NCBI RefSeq assembly: GCF_001831495.1
Contig: NZ_CP017689.1
Coordinates: forward strand, 1,178,001-1,242,000
Length of the DNA stretch: 64,000 nt
From: Thalassotalea crassostreae
GTDB lineage: Bacteria; Pseudomonadota; Gammaproteobacteria; Enterobacterales; Alteromonadaceae
Direction of reading: 5' to 3'
How positions within the stretch are numbered: the stretch's first letter is position 1; every line of letters starts with the position of its first letter. A program made the position numbers and the translations under genes. Shown one piece after another: positions 44,983-55,937 of this stretch. A model generated the notes under the pieces. The model was not told the DNA's origin. It ran no database searches and worked only from the letters and a program-made list of their open reading frames with translations.

Positions 44983-46950
44983 GTGGGCCATTTTTTTGAA
45001 ATTCTAGCAATACTTGTCGCATCAGTTGTCATCGTTTGGTTATTTCGTCGTTTAAATTTGCCTGCGATTCTTGCATACCTTGTCGCGGGTACTATTGTCG
45101 GTGAACATGTTTTAGGTATTACTGGTGCATCGATTGATTATGAACACTTTGCTGAGTTAGGCATTGTATTTCTACTGTTTACTCTAGGGTTAGAATTTTC
45201 ACTTCCTAAGCTTATGGCAATGCGTCATTTAGTAATGGGCGTAGGCTCTAAGCAGGTGTTAATAACTGCCGTAGTATTCTTACTTATTTCACTATTCGTC
45301 GGCCTAGAAATCGAAACTGCTTTTGTTATTGGCGGCATATTAGCGCTTTCAAGCACCGCAATTGTTATTCGTCAGCTCAACGAGTCGGGGTCAATAAAGC
45401 GAAAATCAGGACAGATATCAGTTGCGGTATTGCTTTTTCAAGATATTGCCGTTGTACCATTTCTTATCGTTATCCCATTTTTAAGTGATAGCGGTGATAG
45501 CTCGATGCTAATGGCGCTGTTATTTGCCTTGTTAAAAGGTGTGTTTGTCGTCGCCTTGTTGTTGTCAGCAGGTAAGTGGTTATTGCCTCGATTATTTAAC
45601 CAAGTGGCTCAAGTTAGAACTGATGAGCTATTTGTATTAACGACTTTGTTAGTTACCTTATTTGCAGCGGCATTGACTCAGTTTTTTGGTTTGTCGATGG
45701 CTCTTGGCGCTTTCCTAGCCGGCATGATGTTAGGTGAAAGCCAATACAAGTATCAGTTAGAAGCTGATATTAGGCCGTTTAGGGATATTCTTCTTGGTCT
45801 GTTTTTTGTTACCGTTGGTATGAAGCTTAACCCTATTTTATTATTCACTGAGCCAGTTAAAATCGCATTGATTGTGATTGGCTTTATGGGCATTAAAATA
45901 TTAATTATTCGTTATTTAGCGGTCAAAGCAGGAGAGTCGAAAAAAGATTCTTGGGCAAGTGCATTTATGTTAGCACAAATGGGGGAGTTTGGTTTCGTAC
46001 TGATTTCTTTGTCGGCGACTGTCGGTGTTTTGTCGAGCGAACTAACATCTTTGTTACTAGGTTGCGGTATCATTTCGATGGCGATAACACCATATATGAT
46101 AAAAAATGCGCGCAAATGGTCGGTTAAAATTGCCTATGATGGTAAGAATGATGACGTTGGCGAAGAACAAAAAGTTAATGCTAGTAAGTTAAATAATCAC
46201 GTTGTTATTTGTGGTTTTGGTCGAGTTGGACAAACAGTAAGTCGATTTTTAAAAGAGGAAAAAATTGATTTTGTATCAATTGATATCGATCCGATCCGTG
46301 TCAGTGAAGCAAGAGAAGCTGGCGAAACGGTATTGTTTGGTTCGGCACGTCAGATAGAGGTTCTTAATGCGGCTAATCTTCAACAAGCCAAGCTTGTGGT
46401 TATTTCCTACGGAGCGGCTGAGCAATCACTAGACGTTGTGCAAAAAGTTCGTTCAATCTCTAAATCAGTACAAATTTTAGTAAGAACTCGTAATGATGAC
46501 GCCCTTGTTTCTCTAAAAGATGCTGGCGCCAATGAAGTCGTTCCTGAATCGCTAGAAGGCAGTTTAATGCTGGTTTCACAAGTCTTAAACTTATCAGGTA
46601 TTCCATTTTCTCGCATTGTTCGACGAGTACAAGCAGAGCGTAAAAGTCATTACCACAGATTGCATGGCTTCTACCCTGGGGTTGATACCAACATGAGTGC
46701 TGAATCGATTGAAAGACTTGAGTTTGTTCATCCTACGTTGTTACCAGATGATGCTTGGGCTAATGGCAAAACAATCAGTGAGCTAGGGTTAACAGCTAAA
46801 CGTGTCGAGATCATTGCGGTAAGAAGAGATAACGATGAGTTTAGTGAACCTGCTGATGACTTTCTTTTAAAGGCGCAAGATACCATCGTGCTGCAGGGTA
46901 AGCCTAGGCGTGTTGAACGTGTAGAAAGGTTTTTGCAAGAAGGACCGTAA
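44983..46950 (+). CDS. Kef-type CPA2 cation:proton antiporter with TrkA-N domain
   Basis: A 655-residue inner-membrane protein. About 12 spans (residues 1-380) form the Na/H exchanger-like core (LAYLVAGTIVGEHVLGI, LFTLGLEFSLPKL, LALSSTAIVIRQL, GAFLAGMMLGES). A RCK/TrkA-N nucleotide domain (NHVVICGFGRVGQ, from about 405) and a TrkA-C domain (about 565-650) follow. It is closest in layout to KefB/KefC or YbaL, moving potassium against protons. I cannot tell whether glutathione gates it, and no KefF/KefG partner gene is adjacent. The start is GTG with AGGAG at a spacing of 5. Confidence 0.92.
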   Translation: MGHFFEILAILVASVVIVWLFRRLNLPAILAYLVAGTIVGEHVLGITGASIDYEHFAELGIVFLLFTLGLEFSLPKLMAMRHLVMGVGSKQVLITAVVFLLISLFVGLEIETAFVIGGILALSSTAIVIRQLNESGSIKRKSGQISVAVLLFQDIAVVPFLIVIPFLSDSGDSSMLMALLFALLKGVFVVALLLSAGKWLLPRLFNQVAQVRTDELFVLTTLLVTLFAAALTQFFGLSMALGAFLAGMMLGESQYKYQLEADIRPFRDILLGLFFVTVGMKLNPILLFTEPVKIALIVIGFMGIKILIIRYLAVKAGESKKDSWASAFMLAQMGEFGFVLISLSATVGVLSSELTSLLLGCGIISMAITPYMIKNARKWSVKIAYDGKNDDVGEEQKVNASKLNNHVVICGFGRVGQTVSRFLKEEKIDFVSIDIDPIRVSEAREAGETVLFGSARQIEVLNAANLQQAKLVVISYGAAEQSLDVVQKVRSISKSVQILVRTRNDDALVSLKDAGANEVVPESLEGSLMLVSQVLNLSGIPFSRIVRRVQAERKSHYHRLHGFYPGVDTNMSAESIERLEFVHPTLLPDDAWANGKTISELGLTAKRVEIIAVRRDNDEFSEPADDFLLKAQDTIVLQGKPRRVERVERFLQEGP

Positions 46951-47038
46951 TAAACGTCACCTTCTTGTCGATCTAAATAGCATCTCTAAATTGCAGAGAT
47001 AGCGTCACAAATATCGTTTAGCTATTAAATGTATAGCG

Positions 47039-48190
47039 CTATAGATTAAGGAACTCACGGATTTGAGTTTCTTGCTCTAATGCATCTTCCATTCCCATTT
47101 GAATAAGTTTTTTACAATAGTTTTGCTCAAATAAAATATAAGAGGTTAGAGTCGTTTCAGTATCTTTTTGCACTCCCATCATTCTCAAAATAAATCGTAA
47201 CGACCATTTTAATTCATCGAAATGTTCACTGGCGATAACATGAAAATTCTTACTAGGGTTAAGCATATAACTATTAACATTTTTCAAATGAGTAGAGTCT
47301 CCGTATTTTTCCTTATCAATCATTCCGATGGTTTTATTGATTCGGTGCATACGTTCTAAGTCAGAATTTAAGGATTCTGTAAAAACGGTATCCATCAGAT
47401 GACCAGTAATAGTTGCTGCCGTTGGTGGTTGCTGAAAGTCTACAGCGTGATGTATTTGCTGTTGTGGTTGTGCTAAACCGACGATGAATATTTTTTCTGC
47501 ACCTAAATGAATTGGTGGGCTTAATGGTGATAATTGACTTACTGAGCCATCACCATAATGTTCGTGCTTTATTTTTACCGATGGAAAAATTAATGGGATC
47601 GCGCTTGATGCCATTAAATGCTCTGAATTAAGCTGAGTTTGAATCCCACGGCGCTTAGCACGTTGCCATGGCTCAATTGATTTATCAGCCTGATAAAAGC
47701 TAATCGAATCACCTGAAGTATAACTTGATGCGGTAATTGCAATAGACGACAAATAGCCATTGGCAATATTGGCATCTATACGCTTGAAATCTACAACTCG
47801 ATTTAGAAGTTGTCGAAGTGGTTCATTGTTTAATAAACTCATTGGTTTTTTCGGTGCATAACCAGCTTGAAAGCTACCAAACAAACCTTTAAGAATATGA
47901 CCAAAGACCTTTTTACCATTGCTATGGTAAATTTGATCGGTATGCATATGATTGTAAATGTACTCGAGCTTGCGTATGCCTAAATGAAAACAAGAAGCAT
48001 AGCAGGCAATCGTGGTTGCATTTATCGCGCCGGCTGATGTACCGCTGATGATCGGAAAAGGGATACCGTGGTTACGAGGTAAAAACTTAGCAATCGCTTT
48101 TAATACACCTAATTGATACGCTGCACTTGCGCCACCACCGGTGAGAAGTAACGCTGTTTTACAGCCTTTATAACTTTTTTTCTCGGTCAT
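47039..48190 (-). CDS. Patatin-like phospholipase
   Basis: A 383-residue lipid acyl hydrolase. The oxyanion loop TGGGASAAYQLG (about 17-28), the nucleophile serine in GTSAG (S52) and the Asp of the Ser-Asp dyad in YGDGSVSQ (D214) are all present. It has no signal peptide or membrane span, so it is cytosolic or peripheral. The C-terminal third (about 290-383) includes a DUF3336-like helical region of unknown role. Alone on the minus strand, convergent with the antiporter. Confidence 0.9.
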   Translation of the reverse strand: MTEKKSYKGCKTALLLTGGGASAAYQLGVLKAIAKFLPRNHGIPFPIISGTSAGAINATTIACYASCFHLGIRKLEYIYNHMHTDQIYHSNGKKVFGHILKGLFGSFQAGYAPKKPMSLLNNEPLRQLLNRVVDFKRIDANIANGYLSSIAITASSYTSGDSISFYQADKSIEPWQRAKRRGIQTQLNSEHLMASSAIPLIFPSVKIKHEHYGDGSVSQLSPLSPPIHLGAEKIFIVGLAQPQQQIHHAVDFQQPPTAATITGHLMDTVFTESLNSDLERMHRINKTIGMIDKEKYGDSTHLKNVNSYMLNPSKNFHVIASEHFDELKWSLRFILRMMGVQKDTETTLTSYILFEQNYCKKLIQMGMEDALEQETQIREFLNL

Positions 48191-48333
48191 ACTTACAACA
48201 AAACCCTTGTGCTATTTTTAATACCGACATCACTTGGTATTAATCCTTTAATTTAATAATGTTAGATATCGATGATTTAGTAAAGGGCTTAATAACAAAA
48301 AGGTCAAAGCAGAGGGCATTTTGTTGAACACAT

Positions 48334-48368
48334 AAAAAAGCACCGTAACTTTTTACCGGTGCGGTGCT
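48334..48368 (-). terminator. Terminator of the liu operon
   Basis: On the minus strand AGCACCG pairs with CGGTGCT and runs into six T. It lies 70 bp after the liuE stop codon. Confidence 0.8.
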
Positions 48369-48437
48369 TAGAAATGGGTAAATATAGAGACGATAGCTTA
48401 TCGCTATCAATTCACTTTATTTGGTATTAAATTGCTA

Positions 48438-49355
48438 TTATGTAGCTTTTGCTCTGTAGGCATTAGACACTTTCGACGTCGGTGCTTTGCCAAGCTTATC
48501 GGAAATAAACCAGCCTGCTTGCAGCAGTTTATCAAGGTCAATACCGTGTTCAATGCCTAATCCATTTAGCATATAAACCACATCTTCGGTTGCGACATTT
48601 CCAGATGCACCTTTGGCATAAGGACAACCGCCCAAACCAGATACTGCGCTATCAACAACACTTACACCCATATTCAAAGCCGCGTAAATATTAGTTAATG
48701 CTTGCCCATAGGTATCATGAAAATGTACCGCTAACTTGTCGACCGGCACTTGCTGTAGCACCTCTGTAAGCATTTCGGTTACAGACTTAACCGTACCAAC
48801 ACCAATAGTATCTCCTAGAGAAATTTCGTAACACCCCATATCAAGCAATGTCTTTGCTACTTTGGCAACTTGCTCAGGGGCGATATCGCCTTCATAAGGA
48901 CAACCAACAACGCACGATACATAACCTCTTACCGCAATACCTTTAGCTTTTGCAGCAGTAACAACAGGTGCAAATCTCGCTAAAGACTCTTCAATTGAGC
49001 AGTTAATGTTTTTTTGTGAAAAGCTTTCGCTGGCTGCACCGAAAATAGCAACTTCATCACAACCTGCGGCTACTGCAGCTTCAAAGCCTTTTAAATTTGG
49101 CGTTAAAGCAGCATAAGTAACACCATCTTTGCGTTTGATGCCGTTAAATACGTCCGTCGATGTTGCCATTTGCGGAACCCATTTGGGTGAAACAAAACTG
49201 CCACTTTCAACATAGCTAACACCGGCGTCAGCAAGTTGTTCGATGAGCTCGATTTTATCCGTTGCATCAATCAGTGTTTTTTCGTTCTGTAAACCATCAC
49301 GAGCACCCACTTCAACAATTTTAACTGAACTAGGCAAGGCCATATTTACTGTCAT
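48438..49355 (-). CDS. liuE: Hydroxymethylglutaryl-CoA lyase
   Basis: A 305-residue cytosolic enzyme that splits HMG-CoA into acetoacetate and acetyl-CoA, the last leucine-specific step. The substrate/metal motif is [11 protein letters not shown], metal-binding histidines lie in [11 protein letters not shown], and the lyase signature with the catalytic cysteine is [14 protein letters not shown]. Last gene of the liu operon, 5 bp after liuD. A second in-frame ATG four codons in is a possible start. Confidence 0.95.
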   Translation of the reverse strand: MTVNMALPSSVKIVEVGARDGLQNEKTLIDATDKIELIEQLADAGVSYVESGSFVSPKWVPQMATSTDVFNGIKRKDGVTYAALTPNLKGFEAAVAAGCDEVAIFGAASESFSQKNINCSIEESLARFAPVVTAAKAKGIAVRGYVSCVVGCPYEGDIAPEQVAKVAKTLLDMGCYEISLGDTIGVGTVKSVTEMLTEVLQQVPVDKLAVHFHDTYGQALTNIYAALNMGVSVVDSAVSGLGGCPYAKGASGNVATEDVVYMLNGLGIEHGIDLDKLLQAGWFISDKLGKAPTSKVSNAYRAKAT

Positions 49356-49360
49356 AACAA

Positions 49361-51382
49361 TTATGCTCCCTCATCAGTGCTAGCAACAAAATCAACTAAC
49401 TCTGCTCCGCCATCAACCATATCGCCAGCGGTAAAATAGAACTCTTTGACCATACCGGCACTTGGTGCACGGATAGTATGTTCCATTTTCATTGCTTCCA
49501 TAATCAATAACGGTTGGTCTTTTTCGACATGTTCGTTAACGTCAGCAAGTAAACTCACCATAGTGCCGTTCATTGGCGCTGTTAAACCACCTGCGTTTGC
49601 TTCGTCGTCGGCCTGACCTAGATCTGGGCTGACTTTACTAAAGTGGAAAACACCAGATTGTCTAAATAAACTGTAGTGGTTGTCATTCTCACCAATGGTC
49701 GCGTTAAAACGGTAGCCATCGATGTTTGCAAATAATTGCTCGCCATCGATACGGCCCTGGCAATCAAGAGTCTTACCATTGATAGAAATCATAAAGTACG
49801 CTGAGTTGCCACTGCGCTTTTCTTCAACAGACACAGGGTAAATGACATCATTGTGTTCAATTTCAAAGCGATGAAGGTTGGCTTCATTTAAACGCCAAGC
49901 ATTATTTTGATGCCAAGGTGAACTTGGATCTTTACTGTTATTGGCTTTTGATTGCGCTTGTGCTTTTTGCGCTAACACAAGGTATAGAGCAGCAATTGGC
50001 AACTCATCATTCAATAATGTCTCTTCTTTGTGGAAGATTAAATCATGATGTTTTTCGATAAAACCAGTATCTAGATCAGCTTCAACAAATGGCTTCGCCG
50101 TCGCTAAGTTATAAAGGAAGTCAATATTAGTGGTAACACCTTTAATACGATATTCCATTAATGATTTTGCTAATCGTTGTAGTGCTTTATCACGATTTTC
50201 ATCCCAAACAATCAGTTTAGCGATCATTGGATCGTAAAATACGCTAACGTCATCACCTTGACGCACGCCGGTATCAACACGAACGTTTTCACTTTCAATT
50301 GGCGGCTGTAAAAAGTTTAAAGTACCCGTTGCTGGCAGGAAGTCGTTATTTGGATCTTCCGCATATATACGCGCTTCAAAAGCGTGGCCGTTAATTTTAA
50401 GTTGCTCTTGGCTCAGCGGTAAATCTTCACCAGCTGCAACACGTAGCTGCCACTCAACTAAATCTTGCCCTGAAATCATTTCAGTGACAGGGTGTTCAAC
50501 TTGCAAACGCGTATTCATTTCCATGAAGTAGAATGAGCCATCGACATCAAGAAGAAACTCTACCGTACCGGCGCCTTGGTAACCAATAGCTTGCGCTGAT
50601 TGAATTGCAGATTCACCCATTTTAGATCTAAGCTCATCAGTCATTCCTGGTGCTGGCGCTTCTTCGATGACTTTTTGGTGACGACGTTGTACTGAACAAT
50701 CACGTTCAAATAAGTAAACAGCATTGCCGTGATTATCACAAAACACTTGGATTTCAACGTGACGCGGCTGTGTTAAATACTTTTCTACCAACATCGTATC
50801 GTCACCAAATGACGACAAAGATTCACGTTTTGCCGCGGCTAATGCTTCATCAAATTCGTCTTCAGACCAAACTTGACGCATGCCTTTGCCACCACCACCA
50901 GCGGTCGCTTTAAGCAAAACAGGGTAACCCATCTCATCAGCAGCTTTCTTGATAATCGCTGGATTTTGGTCATCACCGTGATAACCAGGAACTAATGGTA
51001 CATCGGCGGCTTCCATAATTGATTTTGCCGCAGACTTTGAGCCCATCGCTTCAATTGCAGGAATAGGTGGGCCAATAAAAGTGATGTTATTGTCGCTACA
51101 TGCGCGACAGAATTCCGCGTTTTCAGATAAAAATCCGTAACCTGGGTGGATAGCTTGAGCACCGGTTCGTATCGCAGCTTCAATAACTTTATCACCCAAT
51201 AAATAACTTTCTTTCGACGGTGATGGCCCAATGTAAACGGCTTCATCGGCCATATTTACGTGCAATGATTCTGCATCCGCATCGGAATAGACTGCAACAG
51301 TTAAAATACCCATTTGGCGAGCAGTTTTAATAACTCGGCAGGCTATTTCACCACGGTTTGCGATTAAAATTTTTGTAAACAT
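49361..51382 (-). CDS. liuD: Methylcrotonyl-CoA carboxylase, biotin-containing subunit
   Basis: 673 residues. The biotin carboxylase domain (1-450) starts with [17 protein letters not shown] and has the ATP-grasp loop [12 protein letters not shown] and [15 protein letters not shown] linker (BT-type) domain and a C-terminal biotinyl domain with the biotin lysine in [10 protein letters not shown] follow. It carboxylates biotin for LiuB, which transfers the carboxyl to 3-methylcrotonyl-CoA. Position in the liu operon separates it from acetyl- or propionyl-CoA carboxylase homologues. Confidence 0.95.
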   Translation of the reverse strand: MFTKILIANRGEIACRVIKTARQMGILTVAVYSDADAESLHVNMADEAVYIGPSPSKESYLLGDKVIEAAIRTGAQAIHPGYGFLSENAEFCRACSDNNITFIGPPIPAIEAMGSKSAAKSIMEAADVPLVPGYHGDDQNPAIIKKAADEMGYPVLLKATAGGGGKGMRQVWSEDEFDEALAAAKRESLSSFGDDTMLVEKYLTQPRHVEIQVFCDNHGNAVYLFERDCSVQRRHQKVIEEAPAPGMTDELRSKMGESAIQSAQAIGYQGAGTVEFLLDVDGSFYFMEMNTRLQVEHPVTEMISGQDLVEWQLRVAAGEDLPLSQEQLKINGHAFEARIYAEDPNNDFLPATGTLNFLQPPIESENVRVDTGVRQGDDVSVFYDPMIAKLIVWDENRDKALQRLAKSLMEYRIKGVTTNIDFLYNLATAKPFVEADLDTGFIEKHHDLIFHKEETLLNDELPIAALYLVLAQKAQAQSKANNSKDPSSPWHQNNAWRLNEANLHRFEIEHNDVIYPVSVEEKRSGNSAYFMISINGKTLDCQGRIDGEQLFANIDGYRFNATIGENDNHYSLFRQSGVFHFSKVSPDLGQADDEANAGGLTAPMNGTMVSLLADVNEHVEKDQPLLIMEAMKMEHTIRAPSAGMVKEFYFTAGDMVDGGAELVDFVASTDEGA

Positions 51383-51402
51383 ATTCTATATAACCTTAAC
51401 TG

Positions 51403-52224
51403 TTACTTATTTATCCAAGCGGCAGGGCGCTTCTCAAAAAATGACGTTAAACCTTCTTGACCTTCAGCTGATACTCGAATGCTTGCAATACGATCACTAG
51501 TATCGGCCATTAGGGTTTCATCGATATCGCTATAAGCGACATCTTGTGCTAGTTTTTTAGCAGCTTTGACGGCAACGGGGCCATTGCTTAGCAATACGTT
51601 GACCATAGCTTCGACTTCACCGTCAAGTTCATCAACGCCGCAAACTTCATCCACTAAACCTATTTGGTTTGCTTTATCAGCGAAGAAGCGCTCAGCCGTT
51701 TGGAAATAACGGCGAGCTGCTTTAAGGCCGATAGCATTGACCACATAAGGACTTATGGTCGCTGGTGTTAAGCCGAGTTTTACTTCTGATAAACAAAAAC
51801 TCGCTTTGTTGCTGGCGATGGTAATATCACAACAACTAACTAAGCCAACCGCGCCACCAAAGGCTGCGCCTTGGACTTTAGCTATGGTTGTGACCGGCAG
51901 GAAATTGAGTGTATGCAGCATCGTTGCCAATGCATTTGCGTCAACTAGATTTTCTTCATAAGAATAAGCTGCCATGCGTTTCATCCAGCCTAAATCAGCA
52001 CCGGCACAAAAGCTCTTTCCTTTTGATGCTAAAACCATTACTCGAACATCTTGGTTTGCAGAAATTTGCTCAAAGGCCAAGGTAAGCTCTTTAATGATTT
52101 GGTCATCAAAGGCATTGTGTTTATCTGGATTGTTTAATGTAACAGTAGCGACGCCACGGTTATCAATATCAACAAGTACTTTGTTCTCGTTATTATTGAT
52201 CATGGCTTTATTTTCTTGGCTCAT
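51403..52224 (-). CDS. liuC: Methylglutaconyl-CoA hydratase (crotonase family)
   Basis: A 273-residue crotonase-fold enzyme. The oxyanion-hole segments are KGKSFCAGADLGWM and KVQGAAFGGAVGLVSCCD, and LSEVKLGLTPATISPYV holds the catalytic glutamate region. It hydrates 3-methylglutaconyl-CoA to HMG-CoA. The specific substrate follows from its place between the two carboxylase subunit genes (8 bp after liuB, 20 bp before liuD). Confidence 0.92.
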   Translation of the reverse strand: MSQENKAMINNNENKVLVDIDNRGVATVTLNNPDKHNAFDDQIIKELTLAFEQISANQDVRVMVLASKGKSFCAGADLGWMKRMAAYSYEENLVDANALATMLHTLNFLPVTTIAKVQGAAFGGAVGLVSCCDITIASNKASFCLSEVKLGLTPATISPYVVNAIGLKAARRYFQTAERFFADKANQIGLVDEVCGVDELDGEVEAMVNVLLSNGPVAVKAAKKLAQDVAYSDIDETLMADTSDRIASIRVSAEGQEGLTSFFEKRPAAWINK

Positions 52225-52232
52225 GGCTGCTC

Positions 52233-53840
52233 CTACATTCTAAATACACCGAAGTTAGTATCTTCGATGTCTTTATTTAATGATGCAGAGATTGCTAAAC
52301 CTAACACTTGACGAGTATCCGCTGGGTCAATAACACCATCGTCCCATAAACGTGCTGAAGCAAAATAAGGGTGACCTTGTTTTTCGTACTCATCGATAAT
52401 AGGTTGTTTAAAGCTTTGTTCTTGCTCTTCGCTCCAGTTTTCACCAAGTTTATCTTTTTGATCGCGTTTAACTTGCGCTAAAACGCCGGCTGCTTGTTCG
52501 CCGCCCATTACTGAAATACGGGCGTTTGGCCACATAAATAAAAATCTTGGGTCATAAGCTCGACCACACATACCATAGTTACCGGCACCAAAACTACCAC
52601 CGATAAGCACGGTAAATTTTGGTACTTTTGCACAGGCAACAGCATTAACCATTTTGGCACCATGCTTAGCGATACCGCCAGCTTCATATTGTTGACCAAC
52701 CATAAAGCCGGTAATGTTTTGTAAAAACACTAATGGTATTTTTCGTTGTGCGCATAGCTCGATAAAGTGAGCGCCTTTTTGTGCAGATTCACCAAATAAA
52801 ATACCGTTGTTGGCAACAATACCAACAGGGTAACCATAAATTCGAGCAAAGCCACAAACTAGCGTTGTACCATAAAGAGCTTTAAATTCATCTAATTCAC
52901 TGCCGTCTACAACACGAGCAATGACTTCTCGAACATCATAAGGTTGGCGCGCGTCTTTAGGTATAACACCATACAATTCTTTGGCGTCATAAGCCGGCTC
53001 AACCACTTCTTCAATGTTCATTTGTACCGGCTTAATGCGGTTCAAGTTTTTAATAGCTGAACGCGCGATTTCTAATGCATGATGATCGTTTTGTGCATAA
53101 TGATCCGATACACCAGATGTACGACAATGAACATCGGCGCCACCTAAATCTTCAGCGCTTACAACTTCACCCGTTGCCGCTTTAACTAGAGGCGGTCCGG
53201 CTAAAAAGATAGTGCCTTGTTCTTTAACGATGATTGATTCATCAGCCATAGCTGGTACATAAGCACCACCGGCCGTACACGAACCCATAACCACAGCAAT
53301 TTGTGGAATGTTTTGCGCAGACATATTGGCTTGGTTGAAGAAGATGCGACCAAAATGTTCACGATCAGGGAATACTTCGTCTTGGTTAGGTAAATTCGCA
53401 CCACCTGAATCCACTAGGTAGATACACGGTAAGTTGTTTTCTTGGGCAATGGTTTGTGCGCGTATATGTTTCTTAACCGTTAGTGGAAAATAGGTACCGC
53501 CTTTTACCGTGGCATCGTTGGCAACAATCACACACTCTTGTCCTGCAACACGACCTATGCCGGTGATAATACCTGCAGCGGGCACGTCAGCTGAATATAC
53601 ATCCATCGCTGCCAATTGTGATAATTCCAAAAATGGAGAGCCAGGATCGAGCAAGTGATATACGCGATCTCTTGGTAATAACTTACCGCGTGATAAGTGA
53701 CGCTCTCGAAAGCGTTCTCCGCCACCAAGTTTTATGGTTTCAAGTGTTGTTATTAAGTCGTCTACCTGAGCCTGCATATGTTCAGCGTTATCTGTAAACT
53801 CTTGGCTTCTAGTATTTATTTTGGATGTGATTTTTGCCAC
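52233..53840 (-). CDS. liuB: Methylcrotonyl-CoA carboxylase, carboxyltransferase subunit
   Basis: A 535-residue beta subunit built from two crotonase-like halves. Marker stretches are [22 protein letters not shown] region (start at about residue 38), [36 protein letters not shown] and [20 protein letters not shown]. It moves CO2 from the biotin of LiuD to methylcrotonyl-CoA. It is separated from liuA by 139 bp that hold a REP-like hairpin, an unusually wide gap for this operon. Confidence 0.95.
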   Translation of the reverse strand: MAKITSKINTRSQEFTDNAEHMQAQVDDLITTLETIKLGGGERFRERHLSRGKLLPRDRVYHLLDPGSPFLELSQLAAMDVYSADVPAAGIITGIGRVAGQECVIVANDATVKGGTYFPLTVKKHIRAQTIAQENNLPCIYLVDSGGANLPNQDEVFPDREHFGRIFFNQANMSAQNIPQIAVVMGSCTAGGAYVPAMADESIIVKEQGTIFLAGPPLVKAATGEVVSAEDLGGADVHCRTSGVSDHYAQNDHHALEIARSAIKNLNRIKPVQMNIEEVVEPAYDAKELYGVIPKDARQPYDVREVIARVVDGSELDEFKALYGTTLVCGFARIYGYPVGIVANNGILFGESAQKGAHFIELCAQRKIPLVFLQNITGFMVGQQYEAGGIAKHGAKMVNAVACAKVPKFTVLIGGSFGAGNYGMCGRAYDPRFLFMWPNARISVMGGEQAAGVLAQVKRDQKDKLGENWSEEQEQSFKQPIIDEYEKQGHPYFASARLWDDGVIDPADTRQVLGLAISASLNKDIEDTNFGVFRM

Positions 53841-53898
53841 GTGACCAACCCTTTTTTATCTAATTAAGGTGTTCTTTATCTTGTTTATCAATTTCTCA

Positions 53899-53961
53899 AT
53901 AAGTAGGGTCAGATCTGACTTATTAGGTCATCACCAAAAAGTATGATCTGACCCCACTTAT
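53899..53961. repeat. REP-like GGGTCAGA inverted repeat inside the liu operon
   Basis: Left arm ATAAGTAGGGTCAGATC (53899-53915) and right arm GATCTGACCCCACTTAT (53945-53961) pair over 17 bp with one G-T wobble, enclosing 29 nt. The arms carry the GGGTCAGA word known from REP elements mobilised by REP-associated tyrosine transposases (RAYTs) in gammaproteobacteria. A smaller palindrome GTCAGATCTGAC lies at 53908-53919. No transposase gene is in the window. Confidence 0.75.
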
Positions 53962-53979
53962 CTTTAAAGCAATTTAGGC

Positions 53980-55149
53980 TTATTTGGACTCAGAGAATAA
54001 CTCTCGACCTATTAGCATACGGCGGATTTCTGAAGTGCCGGCGCCAATCTCGTATAATTTTGCATCACGCAATAAACGACCCGCTGGAAACTCATTGATG
54101 TAACCATTACCACCAAGTAATTGAATCGCATCAAGTGCCATTTTGGTGGCAAGTTCAGCAGAATAAAGAATTACTGCCGCAGCATCTTTACGAGTTGTTT
54201 CACCGCGGTCACTGGCCATAGCTGCCATATAGGCATATGACTTGGCGGCATTCATTTGGGTGTACATGTCGGCAACTTTACCTTGTACTAATTGGAACTC
54301 ACCAATTGATTGGCCAAATTGCTTACGGTCATGGATATAAGGAACCACTAGATCCATACACGCATCCATGATCCCTAATGGACCCCCTGAAAGAACTAAA
54401 CGTTCATAATCAAGACCAGACATTAATACACGAACACCTTTGCCTTCTTCACCTAAGATATTTTCAGCAGGTACTTCACAGTCTTCAAATACAAGTTCAC
54501 ACGTATTTGAGCCACGCATACCTAATTTGTCGAGTTTTTGGTGACGAGAAAAACCAGGGTAATCACGTTCAACAATAAACGCTGTAATGCCTTTAGAACC
54601 GGCAGACGTATCGGTTTTTGCATAGATAACGTAAACATTCGCGTCTGGACCATTAGTGATCCACATTTTATTGCCGTTAAGTACGTATTTATCACCTTTC
54701 TTATCAGCGCGCAGTTTCATGCTAACAACATCAGAGCCAGCATTCGGTTCACTCATTGCTAATGCACCAATATGTTCACCAGTACAAAGTTTTGGTAAAT
54801 ATTTTAATTTTTGTTCGTGTGAACCATTTTTGTTTAATTGGTTTAAACAAAGGTTAGACATCGCACCGTAGCTTAAACCAACAGAGGCAGAAGCACGGCT
54901 AATTTCTTGCATCGCAACCATATGTTCTAAGTAACCTAAACCAGAACCACCGTATTGCTCATCAACAGTCATACCTAGCAAACCTAAATCACCAAACTTG
55001 CGCCAAAGATCATTTGGAAATTCGTTATCGATATCGATTTGTTCAGCTCGTGGAGCGATCTCGTCACGGGCAAACGCGTTAACTGTATCGCGGATCATAT
55101 CCACGGTTTCGCCTAGATTGAAGTTTAAACTTGAGAAGCTTGAAATCAT
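53980..55149 (-). CDS. liuA: Isovaleryl-CoA dehydrogenase
   Basis: A 389-residue FAD-dependent acyl-CoA dehydrogenase that oxidises isovaleryl-CoA to 3-methylcrotonyl-Co[18 protein letters not shown] and [17 protein letters not shown] are the flavin-contact segments. The catalytic glutamate sits in [15 protein letters not shown], the position typical of isovaleryl-CoA dehydrogenases rather than of other acyl-CoA dehydrogenases. [21 protein letters not shown] is the C-terminal signature. First structural gene after liuR. Confidence 0.95.
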   Translation of the reverse strand: MISSFSSLNFNLGETVDMIRDTVNAFARDEIAPRAEQIDIDNEFPNDLWRKFGDLGLLGMTVDEQYGGSGLGYLEHMVAMQEISRASASVGLSYGAMSNLCLNQLNKNGSHEQKLKYLPKLCTGEHIGALAMSEPNAGSDVVSMKLRADKKGDKYVLNGNKMWITNGPDANVYVIYAKTDTSAGSKGITAFIVERDYPGFSRHQKLDKLGMRGSNTCELVFEDCEVPAENILGEEGKGVRVLMSGLDYERLVLSGGPLGIMDACMDLVVPYIHDRKQFGQSIGEFQLVQGKVADMYTQMNAAKSYAYMAAMASDRGETTRKDAAAVILYSAELATKMALDAIQLLGGNGYINEFPAGRLLRDAKLYEIGAGTSEIRRMLIGRELFSESK

Positions 55150-55210
55150 TGTCTGATCCTTTATTTACTTAATTTTTTCGTTAATTTGATAATTTATTAA
55201 TTAGCACGAG

Positions 55211-55636
55211 TTAATCGTGCGAACTGTTGATATTTTTCGTTAATTCGTGATGGGTTAATTCACATCGCTTTTCTAATGTTTCTAACTCAAGTAAAACAAC
55301 ATTAATGTCATCAAGTTGCTGTTTTAAGGCACTGCGTTTATCGGCTATGAGTTGTTTCATTGTATCGAGCTGAATGCTCGTTGTTTTGTCTGTATCGTAG
55401 AGCTCAAATAAACGTCCGGTTTCAGCTAATGTAAAGCCTAGACGCTTACCACGTAGAATCAATTTTAATCTCACTCGGTCGCGGCGATTATAAATACGAG
55501 TTTGGCCTCTTCGTTCAGGCACGAGTAATCCCTGATCTTCATAAAAGCGGATGCTTCTTGTTGTGATATCAAACTCTCGCGCTAGATCGCCGATTGAAAA
55601 CGTTGCGGTTTTTGTTGATTGAGTTGCTGTAGCCAT
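55211..55636 (-). CDS. liuR: MerR-family regulator of leucine/isovalerate degradation
   Basis: 141 residues. The MerR winged helix (FSIGDLAREFDITTRSIRFY, about 14-33) is followed by the GLLVPERRGQTRIYNRRDR wing and a C-terminal dimerising coiled coil (about 85-130). It heads the liu operon, 61 bp before liuA, as in Shewanella and Pseudomonas relatives, where LiuR represses branched-chain acid catabolism. Two LiuR-type palindromes lie upstream, one near this gene and one near the divergent thiolase. Confidence 0.92.
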   Translation of the reverse strand: MATATQSTKTATFSIGDLAREFDITTRSIRFYEDQGLLVPERRGQTRIYNRRDRVRLKLILRGKRLGFTLAETGRLFELYDTDKTTSIQLDTMKQLIADKRSALKQQLDDINVVLLELETLEKRCELTHHELTKNINSSHD

Positions 55637-55681
55637 AGCTCACGATAAATAATTAATTTTCAACGAGTATAGTTTAAAGGG

Positions 55682-55703
55682 AAGTTGACGTAAAGGTAAA
55701 CTT
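55682..55703. promoter_or_regulatory. LiuR-like operator near liuR
   Basis: Core TTGACGTAAAGGTAAA inside AAGTT...AACTT ends. It fits the LiuR-type box TTTACGTnnACGTAAA (as I recall it) with two mismatches. It lies about 46 bp upstream of the liuR ATG. Confidence 0.6.
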
Positions 55704-55848
55704 TGTGGGTGGTAACGATTTTGCCCCTTTAACTGTCCTGTATGATTCATTTTAATTGAGTTTTTATTCATTTCGAGCAATCGATTAGACGAATGATTAA
55801 TCTTCATTTACTGTTTAGAAATACTTACACCCTGGTGTTTAGGTAAAT

Positions 55849-55870
55849 ATGTTAACGTTGGCGTAAACTT
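55849..55870. promoter_or_regulatory. LiuR-like operator near the thiolase gene
   Basis: Core TTAACGTTGGCGTAAA, again two mismatches to the same box and the same geometry as the site at 55682. It lies about 68 bp upstream of the thiolase ATG. Confidence 0.6.
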
Positions 55871-55937
55871 GCAAAATAAGGTATGCTTGCGCGCAATTTT
55901 ACGAATACTAAATATTATATTATTTAAGGGCACAATT

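Larger units (their letters stand above)
55637..55937. other. 301-bp divergent control region of liu and thiolase genes
   Basis: No gene is supported here. It contains the two LiuR-like sites (55682-55703 and 55849-55870) at either end, and the AAGGG ribosome site (55926-55930) that fixes the thiolase start at 55938. Confidence 0.65.
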
